A DNA stretch of 14,676 nt from Wenzhouxiangella sp. (GTDB taxonomy: Bacteria; Pseudomonadota; Gammaproteobacteria; Xanthomonadales; Wenzhouxiangellaceae), in contig SKKV01000218.1 in NCBI GenBank assembly GCA_007123575.1, positions 1-14,676 of the forward strand. The letters run 5' to 3'. Each line of letters opens with the position of its first letter. Position 1 is the stretch's first letter. Of this stretch, positions 8,893-14,676 are shown in pieces. The position numbers and the translations under genes are program-made. Under the pieces are notes generated by a model. The model saw only the letters and a list, made by a program, of their open reading frames with translations, made no database searches and was not told the origin of the DNA.

Positions 8893-10124
8893 TGATCGCC
8901 CCAGCGATGCGACAGCCGCACCAGGCCCAGCTCGCGGGAGCGTCCACTGACGGTGAACGGTACTTCGGCGGTGTCATGGACGCGCAGCCCTTCCGGGTCC
9001 ATCGCATGGCCGCGCACAACATAGCCACCGGGCAGCAAGGGCAGGTCGGTAAACCGGATCCGGTAGTGAAACTCTCCGTTGACCATCCGGGCAACAGCGT
9101 CATCATGATCGCTGGCCACGCCATAGACCGGCGTACCGTCGGCGCGGACCAGGCCAACCAGGGCCACCGGCGCGCGACCATCCGGAGAACGCAGGGTCAG
9201 ATCTATCAACAAGTCCTCACCCATGGCCAGACGCGGCTCACCGCTGCACTGGACACTACCGTCCTCGCCACTATTGTCATCACCATCGCCCCCATAATCA
9301 TCGCCAGCCCGCGCTACCGATAGATCGCTGACACCGTAGAGCTCGGGGTGAGCATGGCCACTACCCGATGCCGCATCGCGGGCGTCCTGGCGCTCATGCC
9401 AGGCCAGGTAACTCTGCGTAACGTCAAACACATCGCCGTGCTCCCGAGCCCGCCCTCCCTCCAGCCACAGTGCCTGACGGCACAGCTTCTGGACCTGATA
9501 CATATTGTGCGAGACCATCAGCATGGTGCCACCCTGATCCAGGTACTGCTCGATCCAGCGGATGCACTTTTTCTGGAAGGACTCGTCGCCAACCGCCAGC
9601 ACTTCATCGGTGATCAGCAGATCGGGTGACACCGAGGCGACCACGGCAAACCCTAGGCGCACCACCATGCCCGAAGAATAGTGCTTGACCGGCTCGTGGA
9701 TGGACGCACCAATATCGGCAAAGGACAGGATGTCATCCATGCGCTCATCCACCTGGCGCTGCGACAGCCCCAGGAAGGTGGCATTCATGCGCAAATTTTC
9801 CAGCCCGGTATATTCGGGGTCAAAGCCCGCGCCCAACTCCAGCAGCGCCGCCCGGCTGCCCTGCTGCTGCAGGCTGCCACTGGACGGAGCCAACACGCCG
9901 GTGATAATTTTCAGCAGGGTAGACTTGCCTGCCCCATTGGCGCCAATGACCGCCATCGACTCGCCGCGGCGAACCTCGAAGGAGATACTCTCCAGCACCG
10001 GCGTCCCTTCGCCGGATCGGCCGGAGCGCAGAATGCGCCACAAAGCGCCCAGGCGCTGCGAGGCGCTGACCGTGGGCGGGAAGACCTTGCCCACCTGGTC
10101 AAGCCGGAGCAGCACCTCGCTCAC
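8889..10124 (-). CDS. wzt: Polysaccharide ABC exporter ATP-binding subunit Wzt with C-terminal putative carbohydrate-binding domain
   Basis: The protein has 411 residues from a GTG at 10124. The nucleotide-binding domain holds Walker A GANGAGKST (61-69), signature YSSGMVVRL (149-157), Walker B LLITDEVLAVGD (169-180) and the H-loop His at about 206. The early sequence VGKVFPP and the YSSGM signature are typical of the TagH/KpsT/Wzt class. A C-terminal extension (about 293-411, ending near FTVSGRSRELGLVRL) resembles the Wzt_C glycan-binding domain. In E. coli O8/O9a that domain recognises the capped chain end before export. A Gly/Asp-rich linker (about 274-292) joins the parts. The start was chosen because GTGA overlaps the Wzm stop by four bases and GAGGAG (10130-10135) sits five bases upstream. 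A longer start at 10166 would lie within wzm and add unconserved residues. It works with Wzm in the inner membrane. Confidence 0.94.
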   Translation of the reverse strand: MSEVLLRLDQVGKVFPPTVSASQRLGALWRILRSGRSGEGTPVLESISFEVRRGESMAVIGANGAGKSTLLKIITGVLAPSSGSLQQQGSRAALLELGAGFDPEYTGLENLRMNATFLGLSQRQVDERMDDILSFADIGASIHEPVKHYSSGMVVRLGFAVVASVSPDLLITDEVLAVGDESFQKKCIRWIEQYLDQGGTMLMVSHNMYQVQKLCRQALWLEGGRAREHGDVFDVTQSYLAWHERQDARDAASGSGHAHPELYGVSDLSVARAGDDYGGDGDDNSGEDGSVQCSGEPRLAMGEDLLIDLTLRSPDGRAPVALVGLVRADGTPVYGVASDHDDAVARMVNGEFHYRIRFTDLPLLPGGYVVRGHAMDPEGLRVHDTAEVPFTVSGRSRELGLVRLSHRWGDQ

Positions 10125-10909
10125 AGAAACTCCTCGAAGAACGGCGACAGCCGACGAAACAGCCAACCGCCTGCAATAAGCGCCAGGACGGCCGAGCCTA
10201 TCATTACCAATGCATCGGACCAGCCCGGCAGCGCTTGGCCATGGAACAGCCCCGCGCGAACCACTTCCATCCAGTTACTCATGGGATTGATCATCATCCA
10301 GTAGGCCATGGTATCGGGCAGCATGTCGGGTGGATAAATGATCGGCGTCATGAAAAACCAAAACAGGAAAAACGTCGGGACAAATTGCTCCAGATCTCTG
10401 ACGTAGACCTGCAACGCGGCCAGGCCAAGGCCCAGACCGAGCGCGTACACGTACAGCGTCGCCAGTGCGAACAGCAGGGATGGAACGCCGCTGACCAGGA
10501 TAGGAACACCAAGAAAACCGGCCAACACAGCCAGTACCAGGGCATAGCCGACCAGGTGCAGCAGAAAAACGGCGGTTGTCGAAGCAATGACCAGCAGATG
10601 GCGCGGCAAGGCGACCTTGGAAATCAGGCTGCCATGCTGGCGGATGGCCTGGGCCCCGCGCAGCGTGCCTTCCGAAAAGGCCAGCCAAGGCCATAGTGCG
10701 GCAGCCAGCCAGGCGATAAAGGGCACGTCAAGGTCTTCAGGAACGCGAGCGCTGAAAATGACACCGAATACAAAGCCGTAAACGGCCAAAAGCAGCAACG
10801 GTGTCACCAATACCCAAAGCCAGCCGCTGGCGCTGCCGACGAACCTGCCGCGAATATCGCGAACGATTAGCTGGCCCAGGAACTCAAGGTCGTGACTAAT
10901 CGGTTTCAA
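10121..10909 (-). CDS. wzm: Polysaccharide ABC exporter permease Wzm (ABC-2 type)
   Basis: This 262-residue integral membrane protein has about six hydrophobic segments. Its N-terminal VRDIRGRFVGSASGWLWV (16-33) is the classic interfacial motif of Wzm/KpsM/TagG permeases (RDlk-RY-gS-lG-lW). PTFFLFWFFMTPIIYPP follows in the second half, with the usual Pro-Pro reentrant loop. It forms the channel that moves undecaprenyl-linked polysaccharide to the periplasm, driven by Wzt. The start appears to be TTG at 10909, giving MKPISHDLEF. No ATG or GTG lies nearby in frame, and the conserved motif would be damaged by a later start. A GAAGGG element lies about 12 bases upstream. It is the first gene of the six-gene operon, 75 bases after the upstream terminator's T-tract. 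Its stop overlaps the wzt start. Confidence 0.93.
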   Translation of the reverse strand: MKPISHDLEFLGQLIVRDIRGRFVGSASGWLWVLVTPLLLLAVYGFVFGVIFSARVPEDLDVPFIAWLAAALWPWLAFSEGTLRGAQAIRQHGSLISKVALPRHLLVIASTTAVFLLHLVGYALVLAVLAGFLGVPILVSGVPSLLFALATLYVYALGLGLGLAALQVYVRDLEQFVPTFFLFWFFMTPIIYPPDMLPDTMAYWMMINPMSNWMEVVRAGLFHGQALPGWSDALVMIGSAVLALIAGGWLFRRLSPFFEEFL

Positions 10910-10921
10910 CGGATCAAGTTT

Positions 10922-10933
10922 CCCTTCGAAGGG
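10922..10933. promoter_or_regulatory. Perfect 12-base palindrome before the wzm start
   Basis: CCCTTCGAAGGG is a perfect palindrome 12 bases ahead of the TTG start codon. Its GAAGGG half is the only Shine-Dalgarno-like sequence for wzm. It could be an operator or could pair on itself and limit ribosome access. A 12-base palindrome can also occur by chance. No convincing -35/-10 pair was found between the terminator and the gene. Confidence 0.3.
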
Positions 10934-10984
10934 TGTCGCGCGAATGCCCGTGCGCCCTTTTCAAGCGCGTCTCAACGCACCGCG

Positions 10985-11023
10985 AAAACAATGGCCCGAT
11001 CTGCAAGCGCTGCAGACCGGGCC
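10985..11023 (-). terminator. Rho-independent terminator after the prolyl isomerase gene
   Basis: Read on the minus strand, 11023-10993 forms a hairpin with 13-base arms GGCCCGGTCTGCA and TGCAGATCGGGCC and a 5-base loop. The one imperfect pair is a G-U wobble in this orientation, whereas on the plus strand it would be an A-C mismatch. That fixes the direction. ATTGTTTT follows as the U-tract. It lies about 30 bases after the stop at 11053 and separates the isomerase group from the wzm-led operon. Confidence 0.85.
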
Positions 11024-11052
11024 AAATACCCTGGCAAGCGCCAAGGTAAATT

Positions 11053-11997
11053 CTACTCGCTGTCTTCCAGCAAATCGCTGCGGTTGACGAACTGCTCGAC
11101 AGCCCCATCGGCCATAACCAGCTCATGACCATGCCGGAGGCGCTCCCGGTACCGAGCCTCGTTTCGGTCAATCAGGCGGCTGCGAGCTTGGGCGATTGCC
11201 TGGGGCTTGGCTTCCTCCCAAGTCAGCTGTCGACCGTATTCACGATCAATTAGCCGAACAAAATGCCAGCCGTGGCGCGTCTGAACCGGCCCCAACACGG
11301 TATCCGAGGGGTGAGCGTCTCCCAACAATTCAACAAGTGCCGGCTCCAGACGCTCCAGCGGAGCGTTGACATAGCCACCTTCCGGCTGGGCGGGATCGTC
11401 AGACAGGCTGTCAACCATGGCTTCAAAGGACTCACCCTCGGCCAAGCGTTCGCTGATCGACACGGCCAACTGGGCACTTTCGAAATCAGAGCGACCTTCA
11501 GACTGCACCAGCAACTGCAGGAAATCCACCGACGTGGCAACCCGGAATCGTTCGGGATTGGCCCGATAGGACTCTTCCGCCAAGGATGCAAGCATCTGCT
11601 GTTGCTCTGCTGAGTCCAGAGCGGCCTCTCTATCTTCTTCCCAGAGCCCAACAATGGTATGAAGCAGGGCCTCGTAGAGAATGGCACGAGTGACATCATC
11701 GTCGAGAAAACCAGATGACATTGCATCATACGCCTTGAGCCGCACCGAAATCATTTGATCGATTCGGTCAGCCAACCTTGGCACGCTGCCAAGAAACTGC
11801 CCCCGATGCTCCGCTGGAACTCTTCTCACCGAAGCCTCAAGCTCCAATTCCGACAAAGAAACGGGTCCGAAACGGGCGAATTCCGGCGAATCCAAAGTCA
11901 CGCACATACCCTGCCCGTTGTCCTGATCAGCCAGGACCGTACCAGGCAGCGCGAAGACCGCGCCTGCCACCATTAGCAAAAACACTTTTTGAAACAT
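11053..11997 (-). CDS. Periplasmic parvulin-type peptidyl-prolyl cis-trans isomerase (PpiC/SurA-like)
   Basis: This 314-residue protein has a Sec signal peptide (about 1-23, ending VLA before Asp). A helical N-terminal region (about 47-148) recalls SurA/PpiD chaperone arms. The parvulin fold (about 150-250) is recognised by LSDDPAQPEGGYV (198-210), LEPALVELLG (217-226) and VLGPVQTRHGWHFVRLIDR (234-252). This is the canonical 'GGxLG… GevSxPVxTxxGxHiiql' pattern. A charged helical tail ends at 314. It should act in the periplasm on exported proteins. The GGYVNAPL segment replaces the usual GGdLGwf. The ATG at 11997 has no good Shine-Dalgarno sequence. The gene lies 33 bases after the Cys-rich secreted protein gene on the same strand with no terminator between them, suggesting co-transcription and perhaps a dedicated client. 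Confidence 0.9.
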   Translation of the reverse strand: MFQKVFLLMVAGAVFALPGTVLADQDNGQGMCVTLDSPEFARFGPVSLSELELEASVRRVPAEHRGQFLGSVPRLADRIDQMISVRLKAYDAMSSGFLDDDVTRAILYEALLHTIVGLWEEDREAALDSAEQQQMLASLAEESYRANPERFRVATSVDFLQLLVQSEGRSDFESAQLAVSISERLAEGESFEAMVDSLSDDPAQPEGGYVNAPLERLEPALVELLGDAHPSDTVLGPVQTRHGWHFVRLIDREYGRQLTWEEAKPQAIAQARSRLIDRNEARYRERLRHGHELVMADGAVEQFVNRSDLLEDSE

Positions 11998-12030
11998 CGA
12001 GTTAGCTATTCAGCCCTGTAAAAATCAATA

Positions 12031-13221
12031 TCAATTGACGTTGTGACTAGAGGTCAACAAGTGACCACAGCGCACGGGATCAGTACAGCCCCAGGTAATG
12101 TCTTCCATGGGCGTACCCGGAGCCGCGTTAGTGAATACGATATTCAAGTAATATGTTTCCCCAGGCGTCAGCGGGCATTGTCCAGCATTCTCGTTACCAG
12201 CCCTCGCCCACCTTAGCTGTGTATCTGGCCCGTCAATTCTCCGCATGCAAGCGGGTGCCGCAAGTCGATCAGTTTCGAAGTCGCCCGGACAGCTCGTGAA
12301 CGACATGAGCCTGGCACCCCCCAAGGCACTGAACCATACCTCAGTCGCCATACCACCGATCGCGTTGCTTGGCAGGTTTTGGGGAACGGTGAAGCGCATC
12401 GCCACATAGCGATTCGTTCGCAGCGAAAACTGCTGCTGATTGCCACCCCCTGGGAATGGGTCGCCGAAGACATCCGTAAACGAACGGCAGTCACGGCCGG
12501 TTTCAACACATTCGGAAGTACGCGTCAACACACCACCTGAGGCCTGCTCAAGGGTAGGCACGCCAACGCAACTCTCAGGCACGGGATCCCCTGGATCAGA
12601 CTCAGGCGGGTTGACAGTGACCGTCACCTGGCGGCTGACGCTTAAATTCGGCCCGTTGGTGCAAACCAACCTCAGCGTATAGTTCGCGGGATCATCAAGG
12701 TCCGGCATCTGGCCGGTGGCAATACTGACGGTTCCACCACTGAACGGCTCGTAGGAATTGCCGCTCCAGCTTGTGGTCCCCGGCATCCCGCTGGCCGTGC
12801 AGGTCGCGGCGCCAGGAGCCTTCCAGCGCACGGTGATGTTCCCGCCGCGGGTAATGGAAAACGCTTGCCCATTGGTATAGTTGGTCCCGTTCGCGGTGAC
12901 CTGAAACTGGGTAAAGCTCACGGTGGCGTCACAGACATCCGGACAAGACTCGCAAGGCTCGCAAACTTCACAAACCTCACACTCCTCGCACTCCTCGCAT
13001 TCGCACGGCTCGTCTTCACACTCCGCAATTTCGAGAATTCTGGCAATCACGCTACCTGTGGGTAAGACATCCATGGTGTCTGTCCCCTTGAGCGTGAATT
13101 CTAGCTCGCTATTCTCCGCCCCTTCAATAATCAATTTTGGCTGGGGCGAATCCGATGCTTCTACCGAAAGAACCAACGTCGCCGCCAGAAGAATTGGCAA
13201 TAAAACAAGAATTTTTCTCAT
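12031..13221 (-). CDS. Secreted Cys-rich protein with Cys-Glu repeats and an Ig-like domain, function unknown
   Basis: The protein has 396 residues. A Sec signal peptide (about 1-23, hydrophobic core LVLLPILLAATLVL, cut near VEA/S) is followed by a short acidic region. Next comes a remarkable cluster of ten Cys within residues 68-97, mostly spaced by two residues and alternating with Glu. About residues 98-212 look like a bacterial Ig-like/PKD beta-sandwich (GGNITVRWKAPGAATCTASG, later NYTLRLVCTNG, VTVTVNPP) with an apparent Cys pair. After a Pro/Asp-rich hinge, residues about 226-396 form a second domain of unknown type with NRYVAMRFTVP, MSFTSCPGDF and PGETYYLNIVF. There is no membrane anchor, lipobox or LPXTG-like tail. 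Ten clustered Cys outside the cytoplasm imply either disulphides or metal binding. The ATG at 13221 gives a proper signal peptide. It probably shares a transcript with the downstream parvulin. Confidence 0.85.
   Translation of the reverse strand: MRKILVLLPILLAATLVLSVEASDSPQPKLIIEGAENSELEFTLKGTDTMDVLPTGSVIARILEIAECEDEPCECEECEECEVCEVCEPCESCPDVCDATVSFTQFQVTANGTNYTNGQAFSITRGGNITVRWKAPGAATCTASGMPGTTSWSGNSYEPFSGGTVSIATGQMPDLDDPANYTLRLVCTNGPNLSVSRQVTVTVNPPESDPGDPVPESCVGVPTLEQASGGVLTRTSECVETGRDCRSFTDVFGDPFPGGGNQQQFSLRTNRYVAMRFTVPQNLPSNAIGGMATEVWFSALGGARLMSFTSCPGDFETDRLAAPACMRRIDGPDTQLRWARAGNENAGQCPLTPGETYYLNIVFTNAAPGTPMEDITWGCTDPVRCGHLLTSSHNVN
12949..13002. repeat. Six imperfect 9-base units encoding the (E/V/P)-C-E triplet repeat
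   Basis: On the plus strand, six consecutive 9-base units resembling CTCGCANNN are seen. They translate on the minus strand to residues 74-91, as ECE, ECE, ECE, VCE, VCE, PCE. The drift at the third codon positions and in the first residue shows an old or selected expansion, not a fresh slippage array. The period is a multiple of three, so copy changes would keep the frame. Confidence 0.85.
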
Positions 13222-13267
13222 CGGAGTCTCGATGTGGATACTGATAAAAAACGCAAGCTGCTTTTGT

Positions 13268-13285
13268 CTGACATCTCTATGTCAG
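13268..13285. promoter_or_regulatory. Inverted repeat in the leader of the Cys-rich protein gene
   Basis: CTGACAT, a 4-base spacer and ATGTCAG form a perfect 7-base inverted repeat 47 bases ahead of the ATG at 13221. No U-tract follows on either strand, so it is not a simple terminator. It could be an operator half-site pair or a 5' UTR hairpin. No confident promoter hexamers were seen in 13222-13371; a TTGAAC lies just upstream on the minus strand without a good -10. Confidence 0.35.
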
Positions 13286-13371
13286 CAAGAGCGTCTGGAA
13301 GTTCAAGATAATCATTGCCGCGTTAGGCTTTGTTCAACGGAATGTAAAGAACTCATGTGCTGAACCGGAAC

Positions 13372-13400
13372 TAAAGAGGGCCACCCAGTGGGCGGCCCTC
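13372..13400 (-). terminator. Hairpin terminator after the surface protein gene
   Basis: On the minus strand, 13400-13376 reads as an 11-base stem (arms GAGGGCCGCCC and GGGTGGCCCTC) with a 3-base ACT loop, followed by a short TTTAG. One pair is a G-U wobble only in this orientation, pointing to minus-strand use. It lies 46 bases after the stop at 13447. The T-tract is short, so termination may be partial. Confidence 0.75.
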
Positions 13401-13446
13401 GAAATGCCGAAGCAATTTGGACTACGAAACGTAGCCCGCGACCAAC

Positions 13447-14676
13447 TTACGGGGTGGCCAGCGGAGCACGGCTACCACGGTGACGGAAGGCACCACCGTA
13501 GTTAGCCAGAACGCCATCGGTTACCGCGTCGTTGGTGAAGGTATTGGCCCAGAAGCCGATCGCCGGCAGGCCAGTCGCAACGCGACCATTCAGGCTTTCA
13601 CGGCTGGTGAAGGCTTGGAAGCCCAGACGAGACCAACCTTCCATGAACGGATAGCCTTGGTTCGGACCCGGGGCACCAGCTGCAGGCAGCGGGAAGTTCA
13701 CGAAACCGTAAACGCCAGCCACGTCGACAGACGGCTCACCACTGATTTCGGCCATGGCCGGGGCGTCGTCACCAATACCGAAGCGGATGACATTGGCTTC
13801 ACGGCAAAGTTCAAACACAACATCGTCAGGCTCTTCCGGATCGCAAACGAAGGGCGAAGGACAAATTGCGCCCTGACCCGGATCTCCTACGAACTCAACG
13901 AGTTGCTCTTCGCGATCCCAGATTTCCACGCCAACAACATCACAAGACTGCGGGCTGTTGTTGGTCCACAGCTCGGTGAACGGCGGGATCGGAGCGACAG
14001 CACCGACACGCGGACCACCGTCGGCAGCATCAACATGCAAACGCTTGCTCGGCAGGGTCACGATCCACTCAGAGTTAGCAGCCAGACCCGGGTGAACATT
14101 GTACTCGTTCATCAAGGTCTCAACGGCCAAGACGTGGTTAATCGCGTCAAGCGGGGAATCCCACTCTTCGGTTTGCGGCTGATTCAAACCACTGATGAAA
14201 ACCACGCTGGTGGTGTTCTGAGTGGTTGCCAAGCTCGGCTCGGTATCCTGCGGACGACGGTGACCGATCTGGCCATCGGCCCAGAAGTTATCGATTGCCG
14301 TGGCTTCGTAGCCGAACATGGTGCCGGCTTCGTTGTTGATGATGGCAGCGTTACCGAACAGACCACCGGTCGGGGCAGAAATACCGCGGGTGTTGTCGTT
14401 CAGGTTTCCGCTCGGACCAGCACCGTCAGTACCGTTGAACCAGATGCCGTTGCCGTTCGGGAAGCGCGCTTCAATCCAGCGCTCCTGGAACAGACCGCAA
14501 CGGGTGTCGGCGAAGACGCCTGCAGAACCGCTCGTGGGCGGCATAGCCGGGGCGGTGTTGTCGGCAGGCTTGACGTGTTCGGCAGCCAGGCCGACATCTT
14601 CATTGTTGATTTCGTCGACGCCCAGAACACCCATTTCGATAACTTCGATATAGCCAGAACGGGTACGATCCAGACC
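13447..14676 (-). CDS. Secreted/cell-surface protein of unknown function (N-terminus beyond the right edge)
   Basis: 409 codons are visible to the TAA at 13447-13449. The frame is open through the right edge (first residues GLDRTRSGYIEVIEMGVLG), so the true start and signal peptide are outside the window. An ATG at 14634 lies inside the conserved-looking RTRSGYIEVIEMG and is not the start. The protein is rich in Gly, Asn, Pro and Thr with few Lys, has five Cys, no predicted membrane helix and no C-terminal anchor (ends RHRGSRAPLATP). The RTRSGYIEVIEMG opening, with MFGYEATAIDNF further on, resembles large exported proteins annotated only as 'surface protein' in gammaproteobacteria. That recollection is low-resolution. 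It ends at a hairpin terminator, so it is transcriptionally separate from the Cys-rich gene. No function can be assigned. Confidence 0.8.
   Translation of the reverse strand, partial: GLDRTRSGYIEVIEMGVLGVDEINNEDVGLAAEHVKPADNTAPAMPPTSGSAGVFADTRCGLFQERWIEARFPNGNGIWFNGTDGAGPSGNLNDNTRGISAPTGGLFGNAAIINNEAGTMFGYEATAIDNFWADGQIGHRRPQDTEPSLATTQNTTSVVFISGLNQPQTEEWDSPLDAINHVLAVETLMNEYNVHPGLAANSEWIVTLPSKRLHVDAADGGPRVGAVAPIPPFTELWTNNSPQSCDVVGVEIWDREEQLVEFVGDPGQGAICPSPFVCDPEEPDDVVFELCREANVIRFGIGDDAPAMAEISGEPSVDVAGVYGFVNFPLPAAGAPGPNQGYPFMEGWSRLGFQAFTSRESLNGRVATGLPAIGFWANTFTNDAVTDGVLANYGGAFRHRGSRAPLATP

Noticed and set aside
10125..10166. Longer Wzt start at 10166
   Set aside because: It lies within wzm and adds 14 unconserved residues; the GTG at 10124 has a GAGGAG five bases upstream and overlaps the wzm stop.
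14632..14634. ATG at 14634 as the start of the surface protein
   Set aside because: The frame is open to the window edge and the upstream residues continue the conserved-looking segment, so the start is outside the window.

Overview
The window reads as chromosomal DNA of a high-GC Gram-negative bacterium, most likely a gammaproteobacterium of the Xanthomonadales/Chromatiales kind. The grounds are an EttA of canonical proteobacterial length, a lipoprotein with a Gram-negative lipobox, periplasmic and secreted proteins with Sec signals, and a Wzm/Wzt polysaccharide exporter. The taxonomic placement is inference. No rRNA, tRNA, CRISPR, transposase or integrase was seen, and no gap between genes exceeds about 225 bases.

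Left part (1-5355). An SDR/3beta-HSD-type reductase resembling OleD runs leftward off the window. Divergently, a TPR protein with an O-GlcNAc-transferase-like (GT41) domain starts at 1016. Its stop codon overlaps by one base the start of ettA, an ABC-F translation factor. A small lipoprotein of unknown role follows ettA. The GT41 domain has lost the usual His-containing motif at the start of its catalytic region.

Middle part (5377-10909, minus strand). This is a compact six-gene surface-polysaccharide operon. In transcription order it holds: Wzm permease, Wzt ATPase with a C-terminal putative carbohydrate-binding domain, GT2 glycosyltransferase, SAM methyltransferase, second GT2 glycosyltransferase, and an SDR-fold protein lacking the Tyr-x-x-x-Lys catalytic pair. 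Neighbouring genes overlap by 4 or 16 bases or abut. The exception is a 121-base break between the first glycosyltransferase and the methyltransferase. That break holds eleven perfect tandem copies of GGGTTAC (plus strand) and a second G-tract cluster. Both have the form of G-quadruplex motifs, and they lie on the template strand of the operon. The stop codon of the upstream glycosyltransferase lies inside the repeat. This is the most distinctive element of the window.

Right part (11053-14676, minus strand). A surface/secreted protein of unknown function enters from the right edge and ends at a hairpin terminator. Next comes a secreted protein with a Cys-Glu triplet repeat (ten Cys in 30 residues), an Ig-like region and a C-terminal domain of unknown type. 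A periplasmic parvulin-type prolyl isomerase follows 33 bases downstream and ends at a strong hairpin terminator. That terminator separates this group from the polysaccharide operon.

Taken together the window is dominated by cell-envelope functions: polysaccharide synthesis and export, glycosylation, secreted proteins and an extracytoplasmic folding factor, plus one translation factor.
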